NCBI GenBank assembly: GCA_026168455.1
Contig: CM047431.1
Location: forward strand, 60,284,910-60,348,909
Length of the DNA stretch: 64,000 nt
Origin: Theocolax elegans
Taxonomy: Eukaryota > Arthropoda > Insecta > Hymenoptera > Cerocephalidae
Reading direction: 5' to 3'
Both the position numbers and the translations under genes were made by a program. Under the pieces are notes generated by a model. The model saw nothing but the letters and a program-made list of their open reading frames with translations, was not told where the DNA came from and did no database searches. The number at the start of each line of letters is the position of its first letter. Positions within the stretch are counted from its first letter, which is position 1. Shown here in pieces: positions 50,483 to 60,809 of this stretch.

Positions 50483-51117
50483 ATAAATCAAATTTTTCAG
50501 TAATTAATAATTAAAATTTAATTAAACGTAATTAAAGTTTTGAGTAATTATTAATTACAAAATTTAATTATAAATTATATTGATGGATATAATTAAAAAA
50601 TTGTTCATCCCTGATATAAGAATCTAGTATATTTAACATATAACCATTTTTCTCAATGTTGGCATTCGTAATGAAAGATTATTAAATGCTCGACATTAAC
50701 ATAAGATGAATTAATCTAAACGAAACCTACGCATTGCACAAAAAATAATATAATAGACTTTGAGATATTCCCATAGCCACGCGCACAGACAGGTGTCGCA
50801 ATGTCACATTTCTTAATATTAATTAGTACGGAGAAACGGAATATCTCGGAGTAAAATTTACAAATATTACGTACATATATATGATCGTTACGCAATTTTA
50901 ACTTTTATTGTTATAAATATAAAGGAAATTAAGACAAAGTACATACACACACATACGCACACACATCCGTGTGTGAATATTTTTCAACATTTACCGCGCG
51001 CGCGCAAGTTCACGTAACGTGTACACATTGTGACACAATGGATTCCTTTTTTACAAAAAAAAAGAAAAAAGAGTCACACCACAATAGAATATGACTCTAA
51101 ACTTTCTAATGGCACTG

Positions 51118-51800
51118 ACAAGGAGACCCTCATATGTTTGGGAAACGGATCGTGCCCAGCTTGTAGTATATGTTTTCTAATATAAAAATATGAAAAAAGC
51201 CAGAGCCGCAGACTCTAACAATCGTTTTTTCAAAAGTTATACGCTGTTAAAGCAAAATTTCCAAAAAAAAGAGACTTTCCTTTAAACGCTTATAACTTCT
51301 GACCTATCTAATATTGACATTCAAACCAAAGTTTACTGAAAAGCTGAGATAAAATAGATACATTTTAAAAAAAAGTACGTTCAAATCCGTTAAAATGGAG
51401 CAGAGTTATAGCCGAATTAAGAATTTAAAGAAATTTAGCTTAAAAAAATCAATAAAATTTGTACTGCTCAATTTTTGTTTAAAATTGCTTCTAATTCTTA
51501 ATTTGGTTATAACTCTGCTCCATTTTAATGGATTTGAACGTACTTTTTTTTAAAATGTATCTATTTTATCTCAGCTTTTCAGTAAACTTTGGTTTGAATA
51601 TCAATATTAGATAGGTCAGAAGTTATAAGCGTTTAAAGTGAAGTTTCTTTTCTTTGGAAATTTTGCTTTAACAGCGTATAACTTTTGAAAAAACAATTGT
51701 TAGAGTCTGCGGCTCTGGCTTTTTTCATATTTTTATATTAGAAAACATATACTACAAGCTGGGCACGATCCGTTTCCCAAACATATGAGGGTCTCCTTGT
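51118..51800. mobile_element. Fold-back element family B, younger copy
   Basis: Begins ACAAGGAGACCCTCATATG and ends with the reverse complement. Arms of about 320 bp are nearly perfect and converge near 51459. No ORF. The same family, more decayed, is at 28796-29482. Confidence 0.88.
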
Positions 51801-53456
51801 GAGTAATTCTCTTGGATTAAGATGAAATACACGTTAGCTTTACTTTGACTTTTGGGTATATAACATATATATTATCGTATATTTTGCGTGTAAAAATATG
51901 AAAATAATTATAGATAAACGAGAATTGTTTCAATAAATATTTTTTGTAATCACTATAATTCCGAGTAGTGATTTTCGCTTCGGGTACAAAGATGTACGGG
52001 TGATTGCTGCTTTTACTTGCGGTTTAATTTAAGATCGATTGTCAACGTATTGAATCAATTCGAAAGTTTTCAGTTTGAGTGTATGTATATATATACATAG
52101 TGAATAAAAAAATATGCATAGATTCGAAAATTAGTTTGCCAGATCGTTGTGATTTTAACGACGTTGTAAAATTAATGATGATTCGCTTTTTTCTTCTTTA
52201 CGTTTTGTATTAAATCAGCGCGAGTTAATTGAAAATGACCTACTGCGGGAACGCAATACGAGGGTTAAAAACATACGTTAATGTAACGGCGTGACTCGAC
52301 GTATGCCGTACATTATCAGTGAAGTGAATTTGCAAAATTTTAAATTTTATCTCGATTAATCGGTTAAATAATAATATAAAAGTGTACATAAATGTAAATA
52401 TCTTATGGAGACCTGATAAAAAATACATTTGCAATTTAGCGCAATTAACTCCCTGGTAGAATTATTAGGTAAAAATGAGTGATTTTTTAATAATCGTTAT
52501 AGGAGTTATGACCTAAAAATATAAGTATTCCTAACCATCTTTACCTATTGAATAAAGATTAAAAATCCGTTAAAATAAATAATGTTAAGTGTATAATAAT
52601 TAATAAATAAATAAGTATAAATAATAAATAAATATATCACTATTGTGCAACACTATATATCTTTTAAATGAATTTAGTCATTAGGTTTTATCTCACAATT
52701 TTACCTTCGAAGTGTATTTAAAAAGAAAATTTGTTCTTACTCTGCGAAGGTGCAGAGATGTGTATGATACAGAATAATTGTAGATAATTTTTTACTTACG
52801 AGAAGCTAAAAAATAAAGGAGAGAAAAATTTTTTTGCCGCGGTAAAATAGAACGAGGTTTTGCTTTAATAATTACGAGTTCGAGTCAATCGGCGGCCGCG
52901 CCCTTTTCCGCCGTTTTATGGACTGTTATAACAGTTCTGTTTGTCTATTTATATATATATATATATATGTATATACATACACGCGTACACGTAGAAAGAA
53001 AAAGAGAAACATTTAAAAAAAAACTCGTCCGAAAGAAAAGTGAGGATAACCAATTTATCGAATTTGTGTAGATCGATCGTATTATTTTTTTTTGTTAATT
53101 ATTGAAATAAGGGGTAATATGTCTATCTAATGCAAAATTATAATCGAATAGTATTATGCTTGCAAAAGTATATAAGAATAAGCGACGAGTCTAAGATATG
53201 TATTTATTTAAAAAGTAAACGTAATTAAACGCGATTTTTGATATTATACCCGAAAATCGAGTAAAGATCGAAATTGACTAAGAATTTTAGTTTTATTTGT
53301 TATTTCCGAGTGATCGTGCGCAATTTCCTAAAAGACGTATAGAATAATGTTTGAATATAAAATCTCCAATATAATAGAGACAGAAGACATTAAAGTTTAA
53401 GGATAATCACGTAAACGCACTGTCCTTTGTTACGATACAATCTTATTATATATTTT
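51801..53456. other. AT-rich spacer with a small GC spike
   Basis: GGCGGCCGCGCCC at about 52891-52903 stands out in AT-rich DNA. TA microsatellite near 52951-52967. No gene. Confidence 0.35.
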
Positions 53457-53490
53457 TACGTATGAAAAGGAGAGAAGCGAGAAATAAAAA

Positions 53491-53563
53491 GGTGGACTGC
53501 GGGATTCGACCCCGGGACCTCAGCGTGCGAATCGCGCGCTCTGACCGTCGGGCTACCGTCCAC
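53491..53563 (-). tRNA. tRNA-like core, array A copy 1
   Basis: 73 nt with acceptor GTGGACG against AGTCCAC (six pairs plus one mismatch), D-stem with one altered base here, T-loop GGTCGAATC and a T-run after it. The anticodon arm (GCGCG, ATTCGCA, CGCTG) forms only about three pairs, so TCG (Arg) or CGC (Ala) cannot be decided. This looks like a repeat-embedded relic, not a working tRNA. Confidence 0.4.
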
Positions 53564-53772
53564 TCGATTAATTAATTATTTTTACCGCTCGGATCCTCGT
53601 GGAACTTCAGACTTCACGGGTCGGAGGGTTATATACTTCATATTCACTTATGACGATTAGGTAGGGACTTTCTGCGTTTAAGGCTTTTTATCTTCGGAGA
53701 CGACATGGTAACGTATCCTTTAGCTGCCACCACTTTGTTACGTATGAAAAGGAGAGAAGCGAGAAATAAAAA

Positions 53773-53844
53773 GGTGGACTGCGGGATTCGACCCCGGGAC
53801 CTCAGCGTGCGAATCGCGCGCTCTGACCGTCGGCTACCGTCCAC
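53773..53844 (-). tRNA. tRNA-like core, array A copy 2
   Basis: Same as copy 1 but 72 nt, with one base lost in the D-arm (GTAGCCGACGG). Confidence 0.4.
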
Positions 53845-54235
53845 CCGGGCGGAGCATCGACGATACGAGCTACACACTTCTTATCTGTCACTTGACTTCT
53901 TCTCATATGCCCAAGTCGCTCGGCGATGTCCGTGACACCTCCGGCGGCCAAGAGAACGACGTCCTCGTCGTTAAACGTCGGATTAGTTTCCTTTTTATAG
54001 CATTATGTACTCTTCATTACCGACACTCGATTAATTAATTATTTTTACCGCTCGGATCCTCGTGGAACTTCAGACTTCACGGGTCGGAGGGTTATATACT
54101 TCATATTCACTTATGACGATTAGGTAGGGACTTTCTGCGTTTAAGGCTTTTTATCTTCGGAGACGACATGGTAACGTATCCTTTAGCTGCCACCACTTTG
54201 TTACGTATGAAAAGGAGAGAAGCGAGAAATAAAAA

Positions 54236-54308
54236 GGTGGACTGCGGGATTCGACCCCGGGACCTCAGCGTGCGAATCGCGCGCTCTGACCGTCGAGCTA
54301 CCGTCCAC
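54236..54308 (-). tRNA. tRNA-like core, array A copy 3
   Basis: 73 nt; the D-stem GCTC/GAGC is intact, so this is the best-preserved version. An extra nucleotide between acceptor and D-stem and a G in place of T54 argue against function. Confidence 0.45.
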
Positions 54309-54698
54309 CCGGGCGGAGCATCGACGATACGAGCTACACACTTCTTATCTGTCACTTGACTCCTTCTCATATGCCCAAGTCGCTCGGCGATGTCCGTGAC
54401 ACCTCCGGCGGCCAAGAGAACGACGTCCTCGTCGTTAAACGTCGGATTAGTTTCCTTTTTATAGCATTATGTACTCTTCATTACCGACACTCGATTAATT
54501 AATTATTTTTACCGCTCGGATCCTCGTGGAACTTCAGACTTCACGGGTCGGAGGGTTATATACTTCATATTCACTTATGACGATTAGGTAGGGACTTTCT
54601 GCGTTTAAGGCTTTTTATCTTCGGAGACGACATGGTAACGTATCCTACCGCTGCCACCACTTTGTTACGTATGAAAGGAGAGAAGCGACAAATAAAAA

Positions 54699-54771
54699 GG
54701 TGGACTGCGGGATTCGACCCCGGGACCTCAGCGTGCGAATCGCGCGCTCTGACCGTCGAGCTACCGTCCAC
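54699..54771 (-). tRNA. tRNA-like core, array A copy 4
   Basis: Identical in core to copy 3. The array ends 92 bp beyond its 5' side, exactly at the leader start TGTCACGG (54863). Confidence 0.45.
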
Positions 54772-54863
54772 CCGGCGGAGCATCGACGATACGAGCTACA
54801 CACTTCTTATCTGTCACTTGACTCGTTCTCATATGCCCAAGTCGCTCGGCGATGTCCGTGACA

Positions 54864-56258
54864 ATATGTATACATTTTCAAACGATTTGGCGCGGTAGTA
54901 AGATTGATTGTTTTAATGCATAAATCACCTTGAAACTTTCCACAAATATATAGATATCAAATATTCGAGATCAGCAAAAGGTAATTGTTTTTATAATTTG
55001 GTTTAAATTTTGTACCTCATTCAATAATTATACCTATATTGTTAATGATTGAAGTTTTTATACAATAATAATATATAGTAATACAGTAATTCTCACATAA
55101 AAACAATCAATAACTCAAGTTTTCTGCACTTTAAATTATCGGTTTTGTAGGGTAAAATTTTAATTGTAAATCGCGAAAAAAAAATGTTTACGATAAATAA
55201 ATATTTCTTAATGATGAATACATATCATCCCACATCAAGAGAGAAATTTCTTATATACGAAGAAATATACATGCTGACACAATAGATAATAAATATTCAT
55301 TCGTCACAATTATTTATTTTTCTCAGTGTATGCAAATTATGTTTTTAATAGAAAAACTAGCGAAGATTCTCCCTCGGTCGAATTATTTTGATGTTTCATA
55401 TATAATTAGATATAAAAAATATTATATAAGTAATTAATATATTATGCGAATATATTCCGATATATTTCGATATTTTCCAATATTCTTGAACATTGTTTAC
55501 TTTATTATATTTATATATTTCAACAATAAGTCGATGTGTAGTGGTATAATTCGATAAAATTCGATATAGTTCGATATGCGTTTATTTTACGTACGTATAC
55601 GTATACTGTTGGAACTTCAGGTTCTAAAAACTAATAAAAAACAATTATCTAAAAAAATGAAAATAGTATTAAATTTTTCCTTGCGTCAAGGCGATCACAT
55701 TAGGTTAGTGAAAAATCATGTGTATACTAAATATTTTTGCCAGGATAAGGGATTTTTTTTGCATAAAAAGTCACATGTCACTTATAAAATTTTAATATTA
55801 TGTATAGATATAGATTTTTAAGTCAATCAAAGAGAACAGTGTCGTTTGCGATTTGTGTAGGTAAGATAACTACAGTAGCTTATTTGCTTTGACCACTTTT
55901 AGGTGGTCTGAACTGATAAGTAAAATCCTGTAAAAACTATTGTGCCATAGATTTTCAGACTTTATATAATCATGTATACTGCATCATAAGGCAATGTTCT
56001 CGTAAATACGTTAAAAGTTTAATGTAAAATATTAATAATTGTAAAACTAGTACGTCTCGGTCAGTAAATTATTGCATGGTAACGTAACTATACCTTGTAA
56101 TCCATAAAAGTAGCATAAAAATCTTAAATGAACAAATATTTAAAAGATATAAAAGTAAGTAATACAGTGATTTTTTTAAAAAATGGTCATTTCTTTTAAA
56201 TAAAAATGTAGTGATCAGAAATATTTGATTAGTATTCACAACAGATTGCAAAATCTAA
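54864..56258. other. AT-rich spacer, no supported gene
   Basis: The open frame 55576-55821 is AT-driven. No splice-bounded coding sequence was found. Confidence 0.35.
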
Positions 56259-56519
56259 AAAACAATAAGGATACAATTTTATAATATTTGGCACGATATT
56301 TATTTAAATGAAACATTAAATCTTACATCATCGCACTTTAAAGATTTTCTTATTCATATTAAAATTTTTAAAAATCTGCATCAATTAAATATTTACGACT
56401 CAACAGTTAATGAATATGAATTTAGAAATACTGAGATATCCAACCGTTTCATTAAGCACTTAGCGGCCTTGCCTGATGGTATTCAACTGATTTTGAGTGC
56501 GTTTAATTGTTCAATGTAA
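56259..56519 (+). pseudogene. Open coding-like fragment, possibly leucine-rich (F-box/LRR-like)
   Basis: 87 codons from the preceding stop to a TAA at 56517-56519, with no ATG near the start. It is protein-like for such AT-rich DNA: WHDIYLNETLNLTSSHF, then FKNLHQLNIYDSTVN, then ISNRFIKHLAALPDGIQL, ending FNCSM. The spacing of Leu/Ile/Phe resembles one or two leucine-rich repeats, but this is only an impression. It may be a terminal exon or a decayed gene copy. No clear acceptor was found upstream. CCTAACCTAACT follows the stop. Confidence 0.35.
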
Positions 56520-57400
56520 CCTAACCTAACTCCAAAAGTAGATTAGTACTTTTTTTAAAATTATTTTAGAAAACGACATTAATTCTGTAGAATGTATATC
56601 TGAATAAATTATTGCACGACAAAATGAGTCTGATGCATTAAGTCTAATCCCTAAGGGCTGATATTTGTATATGAAATTGGAAAACAAGCTAAAAGAGCAT
56701 ATTAATATGATTTTATATACAATACAAAAATGTAATATGACGTATTATTTAACCATTATAACTAATAATAATCGTTTAATTTGTTTAAAATTTTTTATAT
56801 AAACGATCGATTCATTAATTATTAATGAATACTCAATTCGTTCAAAATTCAATCCTCATTAATTAACAGTTGTTGATTGATTCATTGATTGATTATTTAT
56901 TAAGCCTGGGGGTATAACCCTATCTGGCTTTCATGAAATTATAAGAAAATTTACAATAAAACTTAAAGTGTACTAAATATATAGGTAATAATGAATACCC
57001 GTATAATTATTAAGTAACAATTTTGATTTAAGGAGTGGTAATAATAAGATATAAATATAAATATTTAAACATAAAATTAAAATGAGTAAACAGCAAATAA
57101 AATAAATAATAATAATAATACATAGATTAAAGTCGCATGACAATCGTTCTTCAGAAATCATAATTTTTTTGAATGTACATTTAAAAGGAAGTACGATAGG
57201 CCTCTGAAGAGCTTTATCACCTTAACTTACGAATCCTATATAAAAAAATACGCTTATCGAGGTCTCCGTAGAAAAATAAAGAGATCGACACCAATAACGA
57301 CATTGCAGCTTGTCCTCTCAAGATCCGCACCTTGTAAAATCAATGGTCAAACATGTCGATCCATTCTCACGTACATATAAAGAAATCGAACGTATCAATC
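56520..57400. other. AT-rich spacer
   Basis: No gene seen. TTAATGAA/TTCATTAA-type inverted repeats near 56810-56890. Confidence 0.35.
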
Positions 57401-57720
57401 ACGAAATATATATATGACTTGTTCGTGTGGTAGTGCGCATGGTGCATCTCACGTGTATGATTAGAACCGAGGTAAAGGTTGCGCACATCGTTAAAACATT
57501 ATTGGGACCCTGGGGCGTTTTCTTAGATTCTTCTTTCCCAAGTTTCTACGTGTCTATCTATGTACGTGCAGGTTGTAAGAGCCACGAGAAAATTGATACG
57601 CCGGTGGAATTAACAGTTATATCCTTACCCAGGGGTCACTGGAAGTAACTCGCCTCCTCCTCCTCCTCCTCTCTCTCGTCCCAGTTAGTCTACATTCTAG
57701 CCATTTTATTTTAGCGCTTT
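57400..57720. other. GC-elevated region, possible exon or UTR of uncertain strand
   Basis: On + an acceptor-like GTGCAG (about 57566-57571) is followed by an open stretch reading CKSHEKIDTPVELTVIS and ending PRGHWK-stop at 57646-57648. On - a donor-like CCTGG/GTAAGG follows GA-rich sequence opposite the CTC repeat (57653-57671). Both readings cannot be checked here, so neither is called as a gene. Confidence 0.22.
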
Positions 57721-58612
57721 TCAAACACAGACTGGGAACAAACTTTATATATATATATATATACACGCACATACATACCCTTATGGCCGATTAAAAAATT
57801 CCACGTGCGTTTTATAAAGCCATCGATAGGAAAGGGATATTAAAGTTACAATCTTTATTTTCTGGGAAGAGTTTTTTTTTACAAGATCGTGGAATACGAA
57901 AAAAACGGATTCCTTTTTTTTTGTTTTTACGCGTTGCTTTCGAAATTTCAGTTATTATAGAGCGAGGATCGTATTTTTTTATATATATATATGAGAGTCG
58001 TTGCCATCAATCTTGCGAGACGGTTTTTATTTTGATGGGTTATCCTAGAAATGAAGAAATTACGCGAGTTTCCTTTTTTTCCATTCGTATTTGATAGTAA
58101 ACAAAAAGTCGAGAGAGTATCCTTTTTTTACAACTATGGAAATCTTGCGTATAGACCATTTAATGTTTTTTCTTTTCTTTATATACTTTACGGAATAATT
58201 GAGGGAGATATCAATTTTTAACGAGGTGTAATTCACAGGATGTTGTACTATGTGATTTTAATTACAGAATTTATAGTCAAACACGTGTGAACACAACACA
58301 CACACGTGGATCGTTTATTTTTTGGTGTACATTATTTAGTAAAAACGAACAATTTCAGCATATTATTTTATTAAAATTGTATTTTTTATATTATTAATTT
58401 AATTTTATACAAGTCAAGATGTGATAGTAATATTAATAATATATGAAATACAGATATAACCGGATTTAATTCGTAAAATTATTACTAATGGTGCTAGATA
58501 GAAAAATTTACGAATTCAGATTATTTTTGGCTGAACAATCGTTAATATTCATCCAAAAATTTGTATCTCTAGTACAAAATTTAAGTTTTTTTTTGCAATA
58601 TCTTAACTCCGG
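57720..58612. other. AT-rich spacer
   Basis: TA microsatellite 57747-57762. No gene seen. Confidence 0.35.
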
Positions 58613-59688
58613 AAAACGAATCTTTACCAAACTCCAATATGTTTTCTAATATAAAAATACGAAATAACAACTAATATCGCCCAAAATTCCTTGACTTTTA
58701 TTTGCTTATAATTCGAAAACAAATAATAAAAATAAATATCAAATTCAAGTTTAAAAGAAAGCTAAGATCAAGTGGATTGGAGTTAAAAAAAATGAAGCCC
58801 AAATATCACAATAAACTCAAATAATAACAATTTTGTTGAATATAAAAACAATTTACGATAGTTGAATTATTTAATATGCTAATTTTATAAGTATTTTTAG
58901 GGTTATTTCATACTTAAGAGAAGGTATATTTGAACCCCTAGTTTGATAATGATAAGATGTAATATTGTCATCAATTTATTAGCAAAAAAATAATTATGTA
59001 TATATTATTGTTAAAAATATTTAAACACGTCTTTACCTTTTTATATTGATACTTATCAAAGTTGACGATTTTTAAAAGGCAATGTCAAATTTAGAAAATA
59101 TGTTCATTTTAAAAAATTTTTTTTATAAACATATGGATAAAGGTCCTTTGGTATGTTTTAAACGATATATCCAAATTTTTCCAGATTTTTAAATCCATTA
59201 TTTGATTATAATGTTTTGGTTGAAAGTTTGTTTTTTTTTCTAATAATTACCGATTAAAAATTGTTTACTCTATTATCATTTTAAAAATTAGTTTTTCTTT
59301 ATCAAGCCCGAACGAAACGTCAAGCCCCTCCTTATATTTTAAGTTATCCATATTAATTTTTTCCAATTTTTAATACAATATATAAGATATAATTTTTGGG
59401 TTGGAAGGTGCAGATATCTGTAATTCAACCGATAATACGTTAATGCAACTACATTCGAATTAGTTAATTTTTACCCAAATTTTTGATGAAATTTAGCACA
59501 AAATTAATTAAAAAAAAACTAAATACAACCTACACTGTTTTAACAGTTATTCATTGGTACAGAAATATCATTCAATTTCAGATAAAGACTACATTTGTAT
59601 ATAGATTTGAAGGTTGCTACTAAATATTATAATTCAATCATAATGCATAATAGTTTTTATATGAGAATAATCCCTACCGAATTTTGTA

Positions 59689-59820
59689 ATAGTACATTAC
59701 GATACAAGTGCGCAAAATAGGTGATTCCCACACGAGTCGGATTTGCCGCTCGAGCGAAGCGAGGGTGGCAAAAAGACGAGTGTGGGAGTCACCTATTTTG
59801 CGCACGTGTATCGTATACTA
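59689..59820. repeat. Long hairpin with 35-nt arms matching 33 of 35
   Basis: Arms 59699-59733 and 59780-59814 are reverse complements except two positions (ACGATACAAGTGCGCAAAAT and onwards). They extend outward with a small gap. An inner stem TTGCC/GGCAA flanks the loop motif GAGCGAAGCGAGGG. Absent from duplicate unit 2. Confidence 0.8.
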
Positions 59821-59884
59821 TTTTTCCTAACGAATTGCGCAAAGATTTCATTTTGTGCTGACATTTGAGCGAGCGAGATAGTAC

Positions 59885-60060
59885 ATTGCTGCAATAGTGG
59901 GTAAAATAAAATTTCCCTGCAACAGTACTCACAATTATAAGAGAAAAAATTATTTAACCCCGAACCGATGTTTACGCCCGAGCGAAGCGAGGGTGAAAAG
60001 GTGGTACGGGGTTAAAATCACTTTGTCTCTGATAATTTGAGCACTATTGCAGGAAAAGTT
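59885..60060. repeat. Second nested hairpin with the same loop motif
   Basis: Outer TGCAATAGTG and CACTATTGCA, inner TTAACCCCG and CGGGGTTAA, loop CCGAGCGAAGCGAGGGTG. The same architecture as the hairpin next to it. Confidence 0.65.
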
Positions 60061-60149
60061 TATTTTGCGCACGGAGTTAAGAAAACTAATTTTTCGGTTG
60101 CCAAGTATAATAATTATATCTTATTCACTTTTCACGAGAAAAAATATGT

Positions 60150-60346
60150 TGTCACGGGCGTCTCCGCGCGACTTAGGTGTATGAGAAGGATAGAGAGAGC
60201 GATAAGGTGTCTCGACTAATGTAAGCGTTGCATTGCAGCGCGGACGTTAGCTCGATGGTCAGAGTACGAGATTCGTAATCCAAGGTCCGTGTGTTCGAAT
60301 CCCGTCGTCCGCCTTTTTTCGCTCCTCGCCTTTTTAATCCGTAACA
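60150..60346 (+). repeat. tRNA-bearing repeat unit, array B copy 1
   Basis: Starts TGTCACGG and ends CCGTAACA. The termini are imperfect inverted repeats (7 of 8) and have TG...CA ends as in LTRs. Content: 90-bp leader, tRNA-like core, T6, CGCTCCTCGCC, CTTTTTAATCCGTAACA. Confidence 0.65.
60240..60313 (+). tRNA. tRNA-like core (Thr CGT-like), array B copy 1
   Basis: 74 nt with a perfect 7-bp acceptor stem GCGGACG/CGTCCGC, D-stem GCTC/GAGT, loop TTCGTAA (anticodon CGT if real), T-loop GTTCGAATC and discriminator C, followed by T6, a Pol III terminator. The anticodon stem (about two pairs) and T-stem (mismatch and wobbles) are poor, and one extra base lies between acceptor and D-stem. Likely repeat-derived. 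Confidence 0.45.
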
Positions 60347-60710
60347 GATGGCATCCCTTGTGTGTCAGAGTGCGGTTGGTCGGTTGGGACTCTGGCAAGT
60401 GACGAACCTACAATACTCACGATTCCTACCTTATCCTCCGTCAAGTTAATTAATAAATTAATTGTCTCTCAGTCATGCCCAAACCCATTCTCAGCGCGTT
60501 ACGGCCTCTGAACTGCAGAGCAAGATAATGTCGACAATTTACCGAGCAAGCAAGCCTCGAAAAAATATTTGCATCCCGTGACGTCAAAAGTACCACGCGG
60601 ATTCACGCAACGCAGTCGATAATTAAGTCAAGTAGATACAAAAAAGCATAATGATCTAAGGAGGAATACTCGGGAACGACGGGGACGTCGTTCTCTTGGC
60701 CGCCGGAGGT

Positions 60711-60809
60711 GTCACGGGCGTCTCCGCGCGACTTAGGTGTATGAGAAGGATAGAGTGAGCGATAAGGTGTCTCGACTAATGTAAGCGTTGCATTGCAGCG
60801 CGGACGTTA
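60711..60809 (+). repeat. Second leader ending in a truncated tRNA-like core
   Basis: The leader (TGTCACGG...) repeats that of 60150, but the tRNA-like core stops after GCGGACGTTA and runs into the start of duplication unit 2. The TTA at the joint is shared by both sides (microhomology). Confidence 0.75.

Larger units (their letters stand above)
53457..54863 (-). repeat. Array A of tRNA-like units (463-bp period)
   Basis: Four tRNA-like cores at 53491, 53773, 54236 and 54699 (minus strand). Spacing is 282 (shortened), 463 and 463 bp. Each full unit, read on the minus strand, is: hairpin block (AACGAC...GTCGTT) and TTGGCCGCCGGAGG, leader starting TGTCACGG, tRNA-like core, T-run, tail ending ATACGTAACA, spacer. 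A frame running through the unit (54415-54107) is long but passes straight through the tRNA-like core, so it is not called as a gene. Confidence 0.85.
58613..60806. repeat. Large tandem duplication unit 1 with tRNA-like element
   Basis: AT-rich block 58613-59685, hairpin block 59686-60082, short block, tRNA-like element 60150-60346, spacer, then a second leader ending 10 nt into a tRNA-like core (60800-60809). At that point unit 2 begins with TTAACTCCGG. Unit 2 (60807-62464) lacks 59686-60082 and 60143-60386. Confidence 0.85.

Noticed and set aside
54107..54415. 102-codon open frame with a basic C-terminus (KSLKRRKSLPNRHK)
   Set aside because: Passes through the tRNA-like core and T-run; in array B the matching region is interrupted by stops, and differences are not biased to silent positions.
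56516..56531. Telomere-like CCTAACCTAACT
   Set aside because: Only two and a half units; too short to mean an interstitial telomere.
57427..57648. 73-codon frame ending PRGHWK
   Set aside because: A start-like context is lacking, and competing splice signals on the opposite strand make the strand uncertain; kept only as a low-confidence region.
60240..60313. Functional tRNA-Thr(CGT) gene
   Set aside because: Anticodon stem and T-stem are too poor, an extra base lies before the D-stem, and it is part of a repeated unit.
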